From contig JBDGSI010000063.1 in NCBI GenBank assembly GCA_042217615.1, forward strand, positions 1-5,278: a stretch of DNA of 5,278 bases, read 5' to 3'. This document shows, piece by piece, positions 4,756-5,278 of this stretch. How positions within the stretch are numbered: position 1 is the first letter of the stretch; each line of letters opens with the position of its first letter. The position numbers and the translations under genes are program-made. Source of the stretch: JBDGSM01 sp042217615 (lineage in GTDB: Archaea > Nanohalarchaeota > Nanosalinia > Nanosalinales > Nanosalinaceae). The notes under the pieces are model-generated. The model did no database searches. It was given only the letters and a program-made list of their open reading frames with translations, and was not told the DNA's origin.

Positions 4756-5169
4756 CTATACCTCCTCCACTAATCTGTTTTCGTGGACCACGCCTATTAT
4801 TTCATCTTCTTTTTCTACAGGTACAGAGCGAAGATCCTCTCTATCCATTATGAACGCTACTTCCTCTATTGTTTCATCGGGAGGAACTGTTACCTCATGC
4901 TGATTCATAAGATCTTCCGCAGTCTCCGCAACATATCTGCGGTCAAGTGAAAGGCCTAGAACCCCTATAACTCTTTCTTCATCAAGGCGCTCCTGCGGTA
5001 CTATCTCCTTCAGCAATGAATGCTCGTGAACCTCTCCAACCACTTTTCCTTCTTTCCGAACTATTAAAGTGTTTTCTTCACCTTTAACTTTCTCAGCAAC
5101 TTCCTCTACAGAGGTATCAGCCTCTACAAAAACAGGATCCTCCATTAAATCCTCCGCAGTTAAACCCAT
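4756..5169 (-). CDS. Two-CBS-domain protein, probable regulator of the adjacent antiporter
   Basis: The 137-residue protein is two CBS domains in tandem (a Bateman module) with nothing else: about 1-56 (TAEDLMEDPVFVEADTSVEE...GKVVGEVHEHSL) and about 83-137 (TAEDLMNQHEVTVPPDETIEE...DEIIGVVHENRL), joined by a charged linker. Such modules usually bind adenosine nucleotides and transmit energy or ionic state to a partner. The partner is very likely the antiporter, which starts 4 nt after this stop codon. I chose the ATG at 5169 because GAGGTGGAGG lies just upstream at a suitable distance and the CBS motif begins at once. A GTG at 5181 in the same frame is possible, adding four residues, but it falls within the Shine-Dalgarno. 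The frame stays open to the window edge, but that upstream sequence does not look like a CBS protein and contains a TATA box. Confidence 0.82.
   Translation of the reverse strand: MGLTAEDLMEDPVFVEADTSVEEVAEKVKGEENTLIVRKEGKVVGEVHEHSLLKEIVPQERLDEERVIGVLGLSLDRRYVAETAEDLMNQHEVTVPPDETIEEVAFIMDREDLRSVPVEKEDEIIGVVHENRLVEEV
4761..4768 (-). promoter_or_regulatory. Strong Shine-Dalgarno of the antiporter inside the CBS gene
   Basis: The minus strand reads GGAGGAGG, 9 nt from the antiporter ATG at 4751. The same bases encode the final Glu-Glu-Val codons of the CBS protein, so translation of the two genes is probably coupled. Confidence 0.75.
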
Positions 5170-5174
5170 TGAAG

Positions 5175-5184
5175 CCTCCACCTC
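5175..5184 (-). promoter_or_regulatory. Shine-Dalgarno that sets the CBS start at 5169
   Basis: The minus strand reads GAGGTGGAGG, ending 5 nt before the ATG at 5169. The GAGGTG part, about 9 nt from the ATG, matches the archaeal anti-Shine-Dalgarno well. The alternative GTG start at 5181 lies inside this site and is therefore less likely. Confidence 0.6.
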
Positions 5185-5213
5185 ATCATTACTACTTATT
5201 GAGAAGACAGCTG

Positions 5214-5221
5214 TAAATAAA
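5214..5221 (-). promoter_or_regulatory. TATA box for the CBS-antiporter operon
   Basis: The minus strand reads TTTATTTA. Initiation about 25 bp downstream would fall near 5191, giving a short leader that holds the Shine-Dalgarno before the ATG at 5169. This supports an operon beginning at the CBS gene. Confidence 0.5.
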
Positions 5222-5278
5222 GGTAAGGTCTTTGAAACAGGTTTTTCGGTATAGGAGACGAAGACGCCGGAGCTGGGA
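5222..5278. other. Unassigned window end
   Basis: The last bases (about 5255-5278) are more GC-rich than their surroundings. The plus strand could read GDEDAGAG and the minus strand PAPASSSPIPKN in one frame, but no start codon, domain or RNA fold is visible. It may be the edge of a neighbouring gene that lies mostly outside the window. Confidence 0.3.

Larger units (their letters stand above)
22..4957. repeat. Dispersed palindrome AGGCCT, 24 copies
   Basis: Copies start at 22, 178, 316, 676, 754, 1147, 1510, 1730, 1757, 1928, 2105, 2192, 2243, 2539, 3045, 3180, 3495, 3883, 3988, 4154, 4273, 4447, 4492 and 4952. Twenty-two lie in genes on both strands; two lie between genes (316, and 3495 next to the coiled-coil start). 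Base composition (about 42% GC) predicts about one copy. GGCC without the flanking A and T occurs only about eight times. Confidence 0.9.

Noticed and set aside
5170..5278. Upstream extension of the CBS protein to the window edge
   Set aside because: The frame is open, but the translated part lacks CBS character. A TATA box and a Shine-Dalgarno fit a start at 5169.
1..5278. CRISPR array, insertion sequence or integrase
   Set aside because: There are no regularly spaced repeats, transposase motifs or terminal inverted repeats; the AGGCCT copies are dispersed 6-mers.

Overview
The window looks archaeal. It carries a tRNA gene with an intron at a non-canonical position (D-arm) and no encoded CCA. 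TATA-like boxes sit about 25-28 bp upstream of starts, at least one of them apparently leaderless, and other starts have Shine-Dalgarno sites. The base composition is moderately AT-rich. Several soluble proteins are Glu/Asp-rich, which fits a halophile. A DPANN-type archaeon such as a nanohaloarchaeon is my best guess, but this is inference from style; no marker gene settles the lineage.

Layout, left to right. (1) 1-245, minus: the N-terminal part of an unrecognised two-helix membrane protein, cut by the window edge. (2) 354-486, minus: a tRNA, best read as tRNA-Gln(CUG), with a 60-nt intron in the D-arm and an atypical C at position 33. (3) About 491-572, minus, directly upstream: an exact 18-bp copy of the tRNA 5' end, followed by sequence that folds into a three-way junction. 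(4) 656-1126 and 1134-2558, plus: a tight two-gene operon of membrane-anchored bacterial-PH (bPH2/DUF304) proteins, laid out like Bacillus ydbS-ydbT, with one PH copy in the first protein and three in the second. (5) 2555-3493, minus: an acidic coiled-coil protein of unknown function with a near-consensus TATA box and a probable leaderless start; its stop overlaps the stop of the PH operon. (6) 3552-4751 and 4756-5169, minus: an operon of a two-CBS-domain protein followed 4 nt later by a Kef/CPA-type cation:proton antiporter membrane subunit. (7) 5222-5278: no gene can be assigned.

How genes may work together: the CBS protein probably acts as the detached ligand-sensing subunit of the antiporter, which lacks the usual C-terminal nucleotide-binding domain. 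The two PH proteins probably form one membrane complex linked to envelope integrity, by analogy with YdbST. The coiled-coil gene has its own promoter and no evident functional partner.

The strongest genome-scale signal is the palindrome AGGCCT. It occurs 24 times in 5278 bp where about one is expected from composition. It is found in genes on both strands and in intergenic DNA, and it is kept intact across codon boundaries. This resembles a HIP1-like hyper-abundant genomic palindrome. The most unusual local feature is the tRNA region: D-arm intron, C33, and an upstream structured element that copies the tRNA 5' end and can pair with either copy.
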